Shown here: positions 24,950 through 34,595 of the stretch, piece by piece | Layout of the letters: each line of letters starts with the position of its first letter | Position numbering within the stretch: the stretch's first letter is position 1 | DNA from: Owenia fusiformis | Lineage: Eukaryota > Annelida > Polychaeta > Sabellida > Oweniidae | NCBI GenBank assembly: GCA_903813345.2 | Contig: CAIIXF020000010.1 | Coordinates: 23,727,740-23,791,739 of the forward strand | Direction of reading: 5' to 3' | Length of the DNA stretch: 64,000 nucleotides | Notes under the pieces: generated by a model | The model's database searches: none | What the model was told of the DNA's origin: nothing | What the model saw: only the letters and a program-made list of their open reading frames with translations | Position numbers and translations under genes: made by a program

Positions 24950-26971
24950 CAGGGCCGTCAGATGGGGGGGGGGGGGTGCGATGGGTGCGACCGCACCCCC
25001 CTTTGACACCCCCCAAAAAATTAAAAAAAAAATTATTTGAAAAATATTTTTTTGGGTAATTTTTTTTCATCGTCTCATACACTTTTAAAGTGCCCAGAAA
25101 GCACCAAATAGCATCTTAAAATTGTAAAATTTCCTAGAGGGAGTAGGCCATCCCTCACACCCCCCTCAATGCAATGGAAAAGTTCTGAATTTATTTTATG
25201 TATTGTAGACACTTTTAAAGTGCCCAAGTGCCAAGACATCATCACATAGCTCCTTGATATAGTAAACGGTTCTGGGGGACTAACACTTGCTCCCCCTCGG
25301 GATCCCCACCCCTCCCCACCTCCCCCTCTGGCACCCCGCCCCCCTTGACACCCCTCCAAAAAAATTGAAAAAATTGTGATTGACTCATACACTTTGAAAG
25401 TGCCCAGAGAGCACTAAATAGCGTTTTAAAATTGTAAAATTTTCTAGGGGGAGTGGGCCATCCCTAACACCCAAAACAAAACAATTGAAAAGTTTAGAAT
25501 TTATTTTATGTATCATCTCAGACACATGTAAAGTGCCCAGACATCATCAAATAGCTCCTTGATATAGTCAATGATTCTGGGAGACTAACACTAACTCGCC
25601 CTCTTGCATCCCCACCCCACCTCCCCCTTCCCCCTTAACATCCCCCAAAATATTGTGATTTTTTTCATATTTTTTATTGAGTCATTCACTTCGAAAGTGC
25701 CCAGAAAGCATCAAATAACATCTTAAAATTGTAAAATTTTCCAGGGAAGTAGGCCACCCCTCACATCCCCCACAAAACAATTGACAAAAATTCTGAATTT
25801 ATTTCATGCATTGTCTCAGACACTTTTAAAGTGCCCAGATATCATCAAATGGCACCTTGATATGGTCAATGTTTCTGGGGGGCAGATATGGGGGACAAAC
25901 ACTTGCTCCCCCTCTGGCACCCTAATCCCACCTCCCCCTCTGGCTCCCCCCTTTAACAACCCCCCAAAATTGAAAAAATGTAATTGTTTTTTATTGATTG
26001 AGTCATACACTTAAAGGGTGCCCAAAAGCACCAAATATCATCTTAAAATTGTAAAATTTCCTAGAAGAGTTGGCCACCCCTCACATCTCCTACCAAACAA
26101 TAGAGAAAATTCTGAATTTCATGTATTATCTCAGACATTTTTAAAGTGCCCAGACATCATCAAATGGCACCTTGATATGGTCAATGTTTCTTGGGGACAA
26201 ACCTTTGCTCCCCCTCTGGCACTCCATCCCACTTCACCCTCTCATTCTCTTTGATACCCCCAAAAAGAGTTTGAAGAAAAATTCACATTTTTTTATCGAC
26301 TCATTCACGTTAAAATTGCCCAGAAAGCACCAAATAAGATCTCAAAAGTGTAAAATTTTCTAGGGGGAGTGGGTCACTCCTCACAAGTTTGGAAGTCGCA
26401 TTTGTTAATTTTAAACACTTTAAAAGTGCCTAGAAGTCAACAAGTGACATTATGAAATCATAAAAATTTCTGGCAGCGCACCCCAAAAACTTAAGTATTT
26501 TTTTTTACTCAAACACATTAAAAGTGCTCAGAATTAACCAGAGAGCATCTTGAATTCCTTGCTGCCCCCTCGCTCCCCTAAGAAGAAAATGATTGAAACA
26601 ATCTGAATTTCTTATAAATAGATTCTATTTCAATTAAAATACCTTGAAATGGTCCAGAAATCACTGAATGTGATCTTGAACTGGTAAAAGTTCTCGGGAT
26701 TTATGCCCTTGGAGTACACCCTCCCCATATTACAGCGTTTCTCCAAATTGCTCATACAATATTTAGTCTAAAAACAATATGAAAACAATACTGTAAGATA
26801 CTACAAAATAAGCTGAGTGGCCCCAATATAGGGAGTAACTGACCCCCCCCCCGCTGACCCCCCCCCCCCTTTGACTTCCGCAATTTGATTTACGGGGCAA
26901 AAAATTGACAACTTTATTTTCTCTTTAGTTAAAACCGCACCCCCCTTGGAGAAAAGTGTCTTACGGGCCTG
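24950..26971. repeat. Transposon-framed ~305-bp tandem array
   Basis: Four to five diverged units of about 305 bp repeat from about 25075 to 26400. Each unit has two AAAGTGCCCAGA motifs (for example at 25086, 25394, 25692) and C-rich blocks (CTCCCCCTCTGGCACC). The whole is framed by CAGGGCCGTCAGA at 24950 and the inverse TCTTACGGGCCTG ending at 26971. CAGTG lies directly outside both ends (24945-24949 and 26972-26976), a plausible 5-bp target duplication. CAGGG termini recall hAT-type elements, but those make 8-bp duplications, so the superfamily is uncertain. Confidence 0.65.
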
Positions 26972-27415
26972 CAGTGTAGTATGCATTCCACTTCATTACC
27001 AGCGTGGATTGTACTAGGCTGATTGTTATAAGCTCATCTGGCCATTGAGTGCATTTCATCTGAATCTAGCTACATTTAAGTCAGGATAATTGAAAGTAAA
27101 AATAGTCAAGGGACAGATATTTTGGTAAGTGTTGTTTGTGTGTATTGATAATATTTGCTTTATTTTAACTGTTTAATTGGTGGTATGGAATAAAAAGAGA
27201 AAACGTAATTTAAGAAAATTGAGGAAAAGGCCTTCAAAAATATAAGATACGAGGGCTCTAAAAATCAAGGAATATGGAATATGAAAAATATCCAAGTCAC
27301 ACCTTTCCCAGGTGTTTTTAAATGTTCTCTGGAAACGTTAAGTTGTTTAAACTTTTCATGTCATATAGTTTTTAGTAAATTACATGAATTAAAATAAATG
27401 AATTATCAATAATTA

Positions 27416-28385
27416 CAGGGTGGTCCAAAAAAGTGAACACCTGCAACAGGCTATATTTTCCTTAATACTTGTATGAATCGCCTCATATTATCACATGTTG
27501 TAGAGAAAGGCTAGGTCTAACATTTTTGTCGATGCCATAATTTATTCTCAGTCTTAAATTTTCAAGAAATTACAAGACTTAAACGAACATGCCTGAACAT
27601 TAGATTGTCCAAAATTTTACCAACCTAATTCATGGATATTGTTGAAACATATTAGGTATTCTTAAAACAGCTTCCAGTTAGAGATACAAATTTAAAACCC
27701 TACCATATGACAAATGGGATATTATTTGAGCAGAAAATACATTTCACACTTTCATTGATCATTTTGAAGCAGTTTTAATTGTTCAACAGTTAAGGGGCAT
27801 GTTACCTACACAAATGGATAGAGGGGGGCAAAGTTGCCCCATGTGACCAGGAGTCTGAGATGCCCTTCATCAAATATCTTTAGCAAATCAAAAGAAAATC
27901 TGATATTCAATGTTTTGAGCCATAATTCACTAGAATTGGTCCATGATTAATAAAGATATTGACATTTCAAGATCATATAGGGGTATGTTGAGATTTCGCT
28001 GGGAAAAATTTTCGTCTATGGAAACTTAGAACATTTCTTTGGATCACAATATATTTGCAACTAACAGAGGTAGGATGCTAGTTTTTACGCCATAATGTGC
28101 GTGAATCAAAACCAAACAAAGTCAGAAAAATAGCAGCTAAAAAATTGTCAGGGGAAGGGTGTTGATGGGTTGAAGAATCGCGCATTTGAAAATCACATGT
28201 TATCCATTTTCAGTAATATTAGGTTAGGGCTTATAATTTCTGCAAATTTTAAGTCTAAGTAAAATGTATGGTACCAACAAAAAATTTAGACCTTCCTCTA
28301 CAACATGTGAAAATATGAAAGGATTCTTGAAGGTAATAAGGGAAATATGGTCCGTTGCAGGGGTTCACTTTTTTGGACCACCCTG
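27416..28385. mobile_element. Non-autonomous mariner-type element
   Basis: The terminal repeats CAGGGTGGTCCAAAAAAGTG and its inverse are flanked by TA on both sides (27414-27415 and 28386-28387). Related sequence extends inward for about 190 bp. No transposase frame remains. A single diverged end of the same family lies at 45201. The sharp ends and intact TA pair suggest fairly recent movement. Confidence 0.8.
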
Positions 28386-28689
28386 TAAATGATAAGAATT
28401 TAAAATAATGAAATCATTACTGTCATGGTACTAAACTTGCCTATGTATTTCATATTCATTTCAACTTGAGATCCGGTTAATTATAAGTACACCTCAAATG
28501 TTCCATTATCCTCGGCCTCAATGTTCACAATGGAGTCTTTGGATTATTCGTTCGAAGTATTCTTGAACTAAAGCAAAACCTCTTGAAAATATTGAAAAGC
28601 TTTCATTAAATTCATATACCAAATATTCCATTCTATTGAGTTATTAGTACTATTCAATGAGAAAGCGAGAACATTCCAATGATATAATA

Positions 28690-28815
28690 AAGGTTCGGGT
28701 AGGTTATTTCAGATGGTTATATCTTGGATTATGACTATTTTCTGACAATGAAGACAGGTATATCTTTTAGATCCATTCATTATCTCAAAGAAAAGTATAT
28801 ACAGTGATAATAACA
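28690..28815. repeat. Partial copy of the GTAGGTTAT MITE family
   Basis: The segment matches the left part of the 4586-5080 element, including TATCTTTTAGATCCATTCA and the ATATACAGTRATAATA stretch. The right half is missing. Confidence 0.55.
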
Positions 28816-28877
28816 TCAATGAGGTATTCCGGCCAAAGGATAATACTTGCTGTGGATCCCACAATGTGTTATAATAC

Positions 28878-29204
28878 ACCGGAATACCCTGACAACGGTA
28901 AAGTCAGATACCGTTGTCTCAAATTGCGGACATAACCGTCGCTTCAATTATATTTTCATGAACTGTAGCCTACAAAAGCTTCATACATGAACTGAATTAA
29001 CGACGATAAAGTCCCATGAAACGAGGACCAAGTGATTAAAGAGTTGAAGCGACGGTTATGTCCCATTCTGATACTCATAACATCTCTCTCTGTTGCATCG
29101 CAGAAGGATAGAGATGGAGAGGGCGTGGCTTACCACGATGGTTATCTCCGCCATTTTTGACAACGGTATCTGACTTTAATTTTCCGTTGTCAGGATATTC
29201 CGGT
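28878..29204. repeat. Foldback element with nested arms
   Basis: ACCGGAATACCCTGACAACG is inverted at the right end. Inside lie further inverted arms (GTCAGATACCGTTGTC and CATAACCGTCGCTTCAA). About 80% of the length can pair with itself. It is non-coding. Confidence 0.7.
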
Positions 29205-30070
29205 ATGCATAGGTACTGCAGTATTTTCTGAATTGGTATGACCAATGCCAATATAGAATAGAAAAACATTGGCTCAAAAGAAAATGAGATATCTAACATA
29301 TCACCAATGTGGTATTGATTGAAAATAGTACATTTTATAGCATTCTAAACCAGAGTCATATGAAAAACCTTTTATTTTGACACAAATTTTGTACATGTAC
29401 TTCTAATCTTGCTCTTCATTGTAACGTATAATATGTTGATCAACCGAGGTAGATACACCCTCTTTTTTAACTCAAATAGCATTATCTTTGTCCAGAGCAA
29501 ACTAAATTAAACTCTATTTGGGGCATGTTTCCTAGAACTATCATTCTGATATGTCAGATTGCCCCTTTATCAATGGACATGTGGTACAATGTCTTGCATG
29601 TACTCACATGATAAAAGCCATTCGTTTTTTATAAATCTGTGTGGGATTCCATAAAGAAAAATATTTTAAAAACAGTATTTATATATGGTAAGTATATTTA
29701 CAAAGAACGTTTCGCGGATTAAGTATTCATTAACACACTCTGTAAATATTTATGCTCATGTTTTATGAATAGCAGTATTATAAACTGTGAATTTATACAA
29801 TTATTTGGCTGCCAATGGCACTGTGAATGGGTGATTTTTGGGATCAATGTCGCTAAGTTTAACAAATGTCATTTTGACTTTATCACTCCTTCTCTTAGAC
29901 TGTATTGTTATATTATTTGATAGTTTTAAAAAGGATATATTTCTACCCCTTCTCTCAAAATCGAATTCCCACACAACTCATTTCTTGACAAATAGAAAAC
30001 AACAGACACAATCCTGCTACTGAGACAAGTCTACAAGTAAGACTATGTATGTACTCCAACTTGGAATGCT
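29205..30070. other. Gene-free AT-rich stretch
   Basis: No exon, RNA or clear repeat was recognised here. Confidence 0.4.
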
Positions 30071-30568
30071 TAAAGCCCGGTATACACCAATGGGGCAAAA
30101 TCCCACTTGCCCCATCGAGTCCCATCTTGCCCCATCGAATCTTAATTTGCCCCATCGAATCCCACGAAGTCCCATGGGACCTTGATGACTTTGCCCCATC
30201 GTGCCCCATGGAGTCCCATCAAATCCCACCGTGCCCCATTGGTGTATGTCGGGCTTCACACAACACGTCATATGATCGAAAATCCCACGATGCCCCATGG
30301 AAAGAATGAACATGTTCATTCTCGATGGGACTCCGTGGGACTCCTTGGGATCTTGCCCCATCTTGCCCCATCGAGTCCAACCGCGTCCCACGCGGGACTT
30401 CATGGGACCTCGTGGGACTCGATGGGGCAAGATGGGGCAAAATCCCACGAAGTCCCATGGAGTCCCACGGACTTCATGGGGCAAAATCCCAAAAGGTCCC
30501 ACGAGGTCCCACGCAATGTTAAGTCTATGGAGGTCCCAACTTGCCCCATTGGTGTATACCGGGCTTTA
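30071..30568. repeat. 498-bp MITE filled with TCCCAT/GGGGCA repeats
   Basis: TAAAGCCCGGTATACACCAA at 30071 is perfectly inverted at the right end (to 30568), so TA may be the target duplication. The interior is a scrambled, partly palindromic array of short words such as TGCCCCATCG and AAGTCCCATGG. A third, internal end (GGTGTATGTCGGGCTT, near 30241-30256) suggests two joined copies. Open frames here in all directions are products of the repeat. It stops 41 bp before the Polinton. Confidence 0.75.
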
Positions 30569-30603
30569 TTTATTTCAGATGAATTCAAAAATATCAGTCA
30601 AAA

Positions 30604-30609
30604 GCTATT
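30604..30609. repeat. Left target-site duplication GCTATT
   Basis: GCTATT abuts the left AG terminus of the Polinton and is repeated exactly after its right end. Six-base duplications are the rule for Polinton integrases. Confidence 0.92.
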
Positions 30610-30676
30610 AGTAGTATTATCCGTAGGAATGAGGCCCGGGAAAGTCAGGCAAATGGGAAAGTCAGGCAAATGGGAC

Positions 30677-30776
30677 CAATCTGAAGCAATCAGGGCCAAT
30701 CTGAGCCAATCAGGGTCAATCTGGGACATTCTGGGACAATCTGACGCAATCATGGGCACTCAGGGACAATCAGGGA
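30677..30776. repeat. Ten contiguous 10-bp units
   Basis: Ten back-to-back units of exactly 10 bp follow the pattern CAATC(T/A)G(A/G)GN, for example CAATCTGAAG, CAATCAGGGC and CAATCTGGGA. The mirror copy is 39459-39558. One unit per helical turn would place the same bases on one face of the DNA, as in an array of protein-binding sites. Confidence 0.85.
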
Positions 30777-30837
30777 GCGATACGGGAGCCGGCGACCAAT
30801 AGGCTGGCTCGAACCGATAACGTTTACTTCATTTAAA

Positions 30838-30950
30838 GATAACAAATTCCACCATCTGAAGATAACAAATTCCACCATCTGAAGATAACAAATTCCACCA
30901 TCTGAAGATAACAAATTCCACCATCTGAAGATAACAAATTTCACCATTTA
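30838..30950. repeat. 23-bp tandem repeat, about five copies
   Basis: Units start at 30838, 30861, 30884, 30907 and 30930, with core GATAACAAATTCCACC; only the last unit varies. The mirror copy is 39285-39397. Confidence 0.88.
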
Positions 30951-31508
30951 TGATTTTTTCAACATTTTAAAGATAAGGTGATATACTATATAATGGCTGA
31001 GTTTTAGACAGGTCTGCCTAATCACGTCATCTGCAGCAGAAAAAAATAGGTAAGTTGAACTTTTTAAAAAAACAACTTAAGGTGCTATTCTAGGCCCGCA
31101 TTAAGGGATATGAAAATTGGATGGGAAGCTGAGGAGCTAAGACATCCGCCCTACTGAGCTATGTAGAGCCATTGATGAATACGACTGTTAACCACCCGCT
31201 TATATACTGATTAGGAGCTACTTGGGCTGGAGAATATGTCACTGATTAAGGAGACTGAAATGCGATCGAGTCTCGAAACACGAGTCCAAAAATGTTTTTA
31301 ACCCAAAATCAGAAGGACCGAAAATTAAAATCCGTTCGTCCGTTTAACATGGCAAATCCCATTGGCGCTGGGAAACGTCAGAAATTAGGGGGACCAAAAA
31401 TATGTTACGGTCGAATTAGGGTACTCAAAAGCTATTTCAGACCAGCATTTAGAGATCGAAAAGCATGTGTGTGAGAAGTCTCCACGTCTATGGCATACAG
31501 ATGAACTT

Positions 31509-31543
31509 AGTTGTTTAAAGGAGCCGAGCTCCTTTAAACAACT
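31509..31543. repeat. Perfect hairpin within the TIR
   Basis: The 16-bp arms AGTTGTTTAAAGGAGC and the exact inverse are separated by CGA. The mirror copy is 38692-38726. It could be a transcription end signal, a protein site or a relic of recombination. Confidence 0.85.
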
Positions 31544-31653
31544 CGCGTACCGTACAGAATCCGAGCTGTATACTAGAGTATGCCCCCAGTAAGCAGCAGC
31601 ATGATCGGGGAGAAACAAAATGACACAAAAAACGTAGGCATTGATGTATATGT

Positions 31654-31962
31654 TCATTTTATTTTAGCCAGAAACATTCTAAGTACAGTCAATACAGCTT
31701 TAATTCGTCTCTTCGCCCTCCGTCTTTTATCCCTCAAGCTGACAGCTCTGTTTGCCATGAATTCCAACGTTTCTCTATATGGGAGGAGTTTTCTTCGCTC
31801 CTCTTGGGACAGAGTCACGTTTTGAAGAAGGATGTTGAGTATCACTTCAGAGATGACTTTAACTTGAGCCAATGTCATGGTTTTCAGCAGCACGCGTCTC
31901 TGTTTTGTAGTAGCTTCAGCTAGATATGTCAAAAATGGAACTTGCTTTCCAATTGCATTCAT
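31654..31962 (-). CDS. Polinton small basic protein, 102 aa
   Basis: ATG at 31962, one base after the stop of the preceding gene; stop TGA at 31654-31656. An amphipathic N-terminal half (LLKTMTLAQVKVISEVILNI) is followed by a strongly basic stretch (LRDKRRRAKRRIKAVL). A similar short protein (a helical block, then KRK-rich) is, as far as I recall, common beside capsid genes in Polinton-type elements of invertebrates. A core or DNA-condensing role is only a guess from charge. It is the last gene before the left terminal repeat, and an AATAAA overlaps its end. Confidence 0.75.
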   Translation of the reverse strand: MNAIGKQVPFLTYLAEATTKQRRVLLKTMTLAQVKVISEVILNILLQNVTLSQEERRKLLPYRETLEFMANRAVSLRDKRRRAKRRIKAVLTVLRMFLAKIK

Positions 31963-31963
31963 G

Positions 31964-32293
31964 TCACAAGGAGACCCACGAAGAAATAGCGTTTTTCTTT
32001 GCTTCAGTTGTATCTATCAATTTTTCGGCTGCTCTTTTGCGTGTTTTATGAGCTGGAATACCGGGAGGAACGAGGTTGATTTTTCTAGCTCCCTTTTCAA
32101 TGGCAGGAACTCCTCTCTCCTGATCCCTATCAGATATGTTTTCACCAGCTGGAGTGTTTGTTCTAGGAGTTACGTTAATAGGCCCAGCTCCGTTCTGCTT
32201 TTCAATGATGCGTGGTTCTTTCTGCTTTGGTGATGACTGATCTAGTAAACGTTGATATCGTTCGTAAGCAATCAATACACTTCTCCCGCTCAT
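31964..32293 (-). CDS. Polinton small basic protein, 109 aa
   Basis: ATG at 32293; stop TGA at 31964-31966. It begins MSGRSVLIAYERYQRLL, followed by a low-complexity, Lys/Arg/Pro-rich body (NLVPPGIPAHKTRKRAAEK) ending in a Trp near the C-terminus. The layout of an aromatic N-terminal helix, a disordered linker and a basic PPG segment recalls small accessory or core proteins of Polinton-like viruses. No enzymatic motif is present. A TATAAATA box 33-40 bp upstream overlaps the stop of the ATPase gene, which suggests its own transcript. Confidence 0.72.
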   Translation of the reverse strand: MSGRSVLIAYERYQRLLDQSSPKQKEPRIIEKQNGAGPINVTPRTNTPAGENISDRDQERGVPAIEKGARKINLVPPGIPAHKTRKRAAEKLIDTTEAKKNAISSWVSL

Positions 32294-32325
32294 GTTCGAC
32301 TGAATCCTATCCTGAACTCCCTCTC

Positions 32326-32333
32326 TATTTATA
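32326..32333 (-). promoter_or_regulatory. TATA box TATAAATA
   Basis: TATAAATA lies about 36 bp before the ATG at 32293. Its internal TAA (32329-32331) is also the stop codon of the ATPase gene. Confidence 0.6.
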
Positions 32334-32991
32334 GCTGCGGATATATTATTGTATCCTGATTAGGAAAAATGCGAGTTCTGACTCTGGTGACGTCATCACT
32401 ATGAGGAAAGAGATCCAAAAATAGGTAGCCGTATGGAGCAGAGGTGGCATCGTGGTATGACTCCATCAACTGTCTCCACTTTGTAGGACTGAGCTGTCTG
32501 GCTAACGTCATGATCTGAGTCTTGTCCCTCAAAGCTTTAAACAAGACTAAATACTGCGTATTGAGCGCTATGGTTCGAGTACCTTTGTAAAAGGCCTGTT
32601 GACTTATAAACAGCACATTCAAGCATCTATGGTGACAGCCTTGAGTAAACATGAGTTCCATCTCCTTGTTGTTAGCTACCTGATGAAGCAGGTCGTCCAG
32701 AACTATCACCGTACTCCTCCTATCTTTAGTCAGCTCATCTATCATTTCCCGACTAGGTAGGCCCTGGTGCAATTGAACATTTTTCAACTCCATTTCCATT
32801 TGATCGAAAAGCGGTTGATGAATGCCGTAGCAATACAGAACAGCTTGTGGTCCGGGAGGTTCGTACATGCCAGATAGGTTTTTCAACAGTTTATAAACGA
32901 AATGAGTCTTCCCGCTATTACTGCTACCAATGATCGAGCAACTCGTGCCATTTCGAAGTTTAATGAGGCTCTCCGTCTGCCACCAGTCCAT
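32329..32991 (-). CDS. Polinton genome-packaging ATPase
   Basis: 220 aa from ATG at 32991. Walker A is GSSNSGKT (residues 22-29) and Walker B is VIVLDDLL (acidic pair at 99-100). A FISQQAF strand-end follows, in the place of the sensor residue of the FtsK/HerA class. Homologues (A32-type ATPases of Polintons, virophages and large DNA viruses) pump genomic DNA into preformed capsids. Length and motif order are normal for Polintons, and the frame is intact. A TATATAAAT box about 40 bp upstream overlaps the stop of the integrase gene. It sits between integrase and the small basic proteins, a usual neighbourhood in these elements. Confidence 0.92.
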   Translation of the reverse strand: MDWWQTESLIKLRNGTSCSIIGSSNSGKTHFVYKLLKNLSGMYEPPGPQAVLYCYGIHQPLFDQMEMELKNVQLHQGLPSREMIDELTKDRRSTVIVLDDLLHQVANNKEMELMFTQGCHHRCLNVLFISQQAFYKGTRTIALNTQYLVLFKALRDKTQIMTLARQLSPTKWRQLMESYHDATSAPYGYLFLDLFPHSDDVTRVRTRIFPNQDTIIYPQL

Positions 32992-33026
32992 GATTGGTAA
33001 TGTTATGAAAATGGGAAGGCTCCTTC

Positions 33027-33035
33027 ATTTATATA
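33027..33035 (-). promoter_or_regulatory. TATA box TATATAAAT
   Basis: It lies about 40 bp before the ATPase ATG. The TAA within it (33029-33031) is the integrase stop codon. Confidence 0.6.
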
Positions 33036-34111
33036 TCTCGTACATCCTTCGCTGGAATCCACGTGTCAAACTTGGAGGGCCAACCCTGCCAGTGGACTAG
33101 GGCTTCCTTTCCCCTCCCTCTCTTTCTATACTTTAACACAGATTCGATTCTATGCTGGGCTGGTTCCTCAGAAATTTTCTGCATTTCATCGGCGTAGAAT
33201 AGTCCCTTGATTATTTCTCCTTGTAGATCTTCCAGGTAATATGTGGGAGGATCGGTAGAATTCCTACTCTTGATTCTAAAGTATTCCGTGGACCATTTCT
33301 GCTGATAGCCTCGATCGAAAATTCCCTTTGTAAAAGCCAGTCTCACCAAATCACCAATGTCGAAGCGATAATTGACAGCTTCATCTCTTTTAGGCTTACT
33401 CATGAAAAGGGTCTCGAAAACCTGTAGTTCGTGATCATCATCAACATCCGCAGGAGCCATTTTGATGCTTCTATGGAATGAGTGATTGTAGCTATCCACT
33501 ATAGATTGGAGTTCATCGATATAACGATTCGTGGCGTTATGGAACATATATCGGTAAATTTTATGCTTCAATGAACGAATAACTCTCTCCGCAAGGTGAC
33601 TCTTCACGGTCCCTTGCGTCAGGAAGTGCCACACCCCTACACTTTTGAAATAGGCTTGAATCTTTTTGGATCGATACTCAATTCCTTTATCGCTACGCAA
33701 CCTACTAGGTTTATCAGTGGCAAATATCTTCTTGAACGCCTCGATCATATCTTCGCTATTTTTGCTTTTGATTGGCTGCACCCACAGGTACCTGCTTAGA
33801 CTGTCAATCATGATGAGAAGATATTTGAAACTGTCATTTTCCTCCGCATATTTATCCATCATGGCTAAATCTGTATCAGCTTGTTCTAGCATATGTCTCA
33901 CCACTAGTTTTCTACGTTTAAATCTAGTCTTGACTCCCCTGTATAGACTGTAGGTTTCTTGTTGACTCAACCAGTCCCTGACATCAGCCTGCTTGATTCC
34001 CCGACCCTTAACCTCTCGCCAGAGTTGTTTAAAACCGCTGTAAGACCCCGGTCTACTGGGATCGAAATATATTGTTTTAAGCAGCTTAGACTGCAGCTTG
34101 CTCAACGTCAT
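33029..34111 (-). CDS. Polinton retroviral-type integrase with chromodomain
   Basis: 360 aa from the first eukaryotic start, ATG at 34111; stop TAA at 33029. An N-terminal helical region with the VRDWLSQQETYSLYR block precedes an rve core. The DDE residues are visible as D81 (TDLAMMD), D141 (LRSDKGIEY) and E175 (HLAERVIRSLK). An SH3-like C-terminal part (FDIGDLVRLAF) follows, then a chromodomain at about 318-357 (ALVHWQGWPSKFDTWIP). The enzyme inserts the linear element into host DNA and makes the 6-bp duplication seen here; the chromodomain may steer insertion to marked chromatin. The catalytic triad is complete and the frame is open. It is followed by the ATPase after a 37-bp gap. Confidence 0.95.
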   Translation of the reverse strand: MTLSKLQSKLLKTIYFDPSRPGSYSGFKQLWREVKGRGIKQADVRDWLSQQETYSLYRGVKTRFKRRKLVVRHMLEQADTDLAMMDKYAEENDSFKYLLIMIDSLSRYLWVQPIKSKNSEDMIEAFKKIFATDKPSRLRSDKGIEYRSKKIQAYFKSVGVWHFLTQGTVKSHLAERVIRSLKHKIYRYMFHNATNRYIDELQSIVDSYNHSFHRSIKMAPADVDDDHELQVFETLFMSKPKRDEAVNYRFDIGDLVRLAFTKGIFDRGYQQKWSTEYFRIKSRNSTDPPTYYLEDLQGEIIKGLFYADEMQKISEEPAQHRIESVLKYRKRGRGKEALVHWQGWPSKFDTWIPAKDVRDI

Positions 34112-34149
34112 GATAGCGAATGAATAAAACACAATGTAGGCTACTCATT

Positions 34150-34593
34150 TTATTTATTTATTTCATATAGTGATAATAGATATTGAATGGTTTCAACGAC
34201 CTCCTGTTCATTTTTATACAGTACATTATTCACGATATAGTCCATGGAATAACCTCGGCATCTCAACAACAGGAACATAGTGCAAAAGTGTCCACAGCTG
34301 GAACTGTTTAGATTTTGCACGCGTATGGCATTATACTGCTGTTCATTCGTGTACGCGGTGAATCCATAGACATCTGGCGCATTGCCCAACGGATCAAAAA
34401 ACTCCAGTTGTTTATGTCCAGCGTAATAACAGGTCCAATGTTCTCCAGGGTGCCAACTCTCCTTGGTGTTGAGGACGTAACACTTTCCCTCTTTTAGACG
34501 ATTCAGCATATGATCCTTAGCATAGACCCCCTTGAACGATGACTCAGTGTCAGGATGCGTATCCAATATGAGACTTATCTGCTCAGAGTCCAT
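34150..34593 (-). CDS. Adenain-like cysteine protease
   Basis: 147 aa from ATG at 34593, three bases after the major capsid stop TGA (34596-34598). The adenovirus-protease fold residues are in order: His52 (GEHWTCYY), Asp67 (FFDPLG), Gln93 (RVQNLN) and Cys100 (SSSCGHFC). Such proteases mature capsid proteins during virion assembly in adenoviruses, virophages and Polintons. The length is compact, but all active-site residues are kept. Tight packing between capsid and integrase genes matches late-gene clustering. Confidence 0.92.
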   Translation of the reverse strand: MDSEQISLILDTHPDTESSFKGVYAKDHMLNRLKEGKCYVLNTKESWHPGEHWTCYYAGHKQLEFFDPLGNAPDVYGFTAYTNEQQYNAIRVQNLNSSSCGHFCTMFLLLRCRGYSMDYIVNNVLYKNEQEVVETIQYLLSLYEINK

Positions 34594-34595
34594 GG

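Larger units (their letters stand above)
30610..31627. repeat. Left terminal inverted repeat, 1,018 bp
   Basis: It begins AGTAGTATTATCC and matches the inverse of 38608-39625 without visible length change; the coordinates mirror exactly around the same centre. From the tip inward it holds a 17-bp direct repeat x2 (30638-30671), a 10-bp array (30677-30776), a 23-bp array (30838-30950) and a hairpin (31509-31543). It ends 26 bp before the stop codon of the last gene. Confidence 0.92.

Noticed and set aside
25075-26363. Proline/glycine-rich frames in the 24.9-27 kb region
   Set aside because: They repeat with the 305-bp units and are C-rich low-complexity sequence, not genes.
30017-30802. Several overlapping open frames rich in GTSWD/PHRVP-type words on both strands
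   Set aside because: They are translations of the short palindromic repeat words of the MITE at 30071-30568 and have no start context, domain or independent codon signal.
30838-30950. Regular 23-bp repeats that might suggest a CRISPR array
   Set aside because: Units are contiguous with no unique spacers, in an animal genome, within a transposon end.
30750-31657. Open frames within the terminal repeats, identical at the right end
   Set aside because: They arise from the tandem arrays and repeat DNA; identity simply reflects the inverted repeat.
33665-33953. Plus-strand open frames across the integrase gene
   Set aside because: They are complementary shadows of the integrase coding sequence, with no recognisable product.
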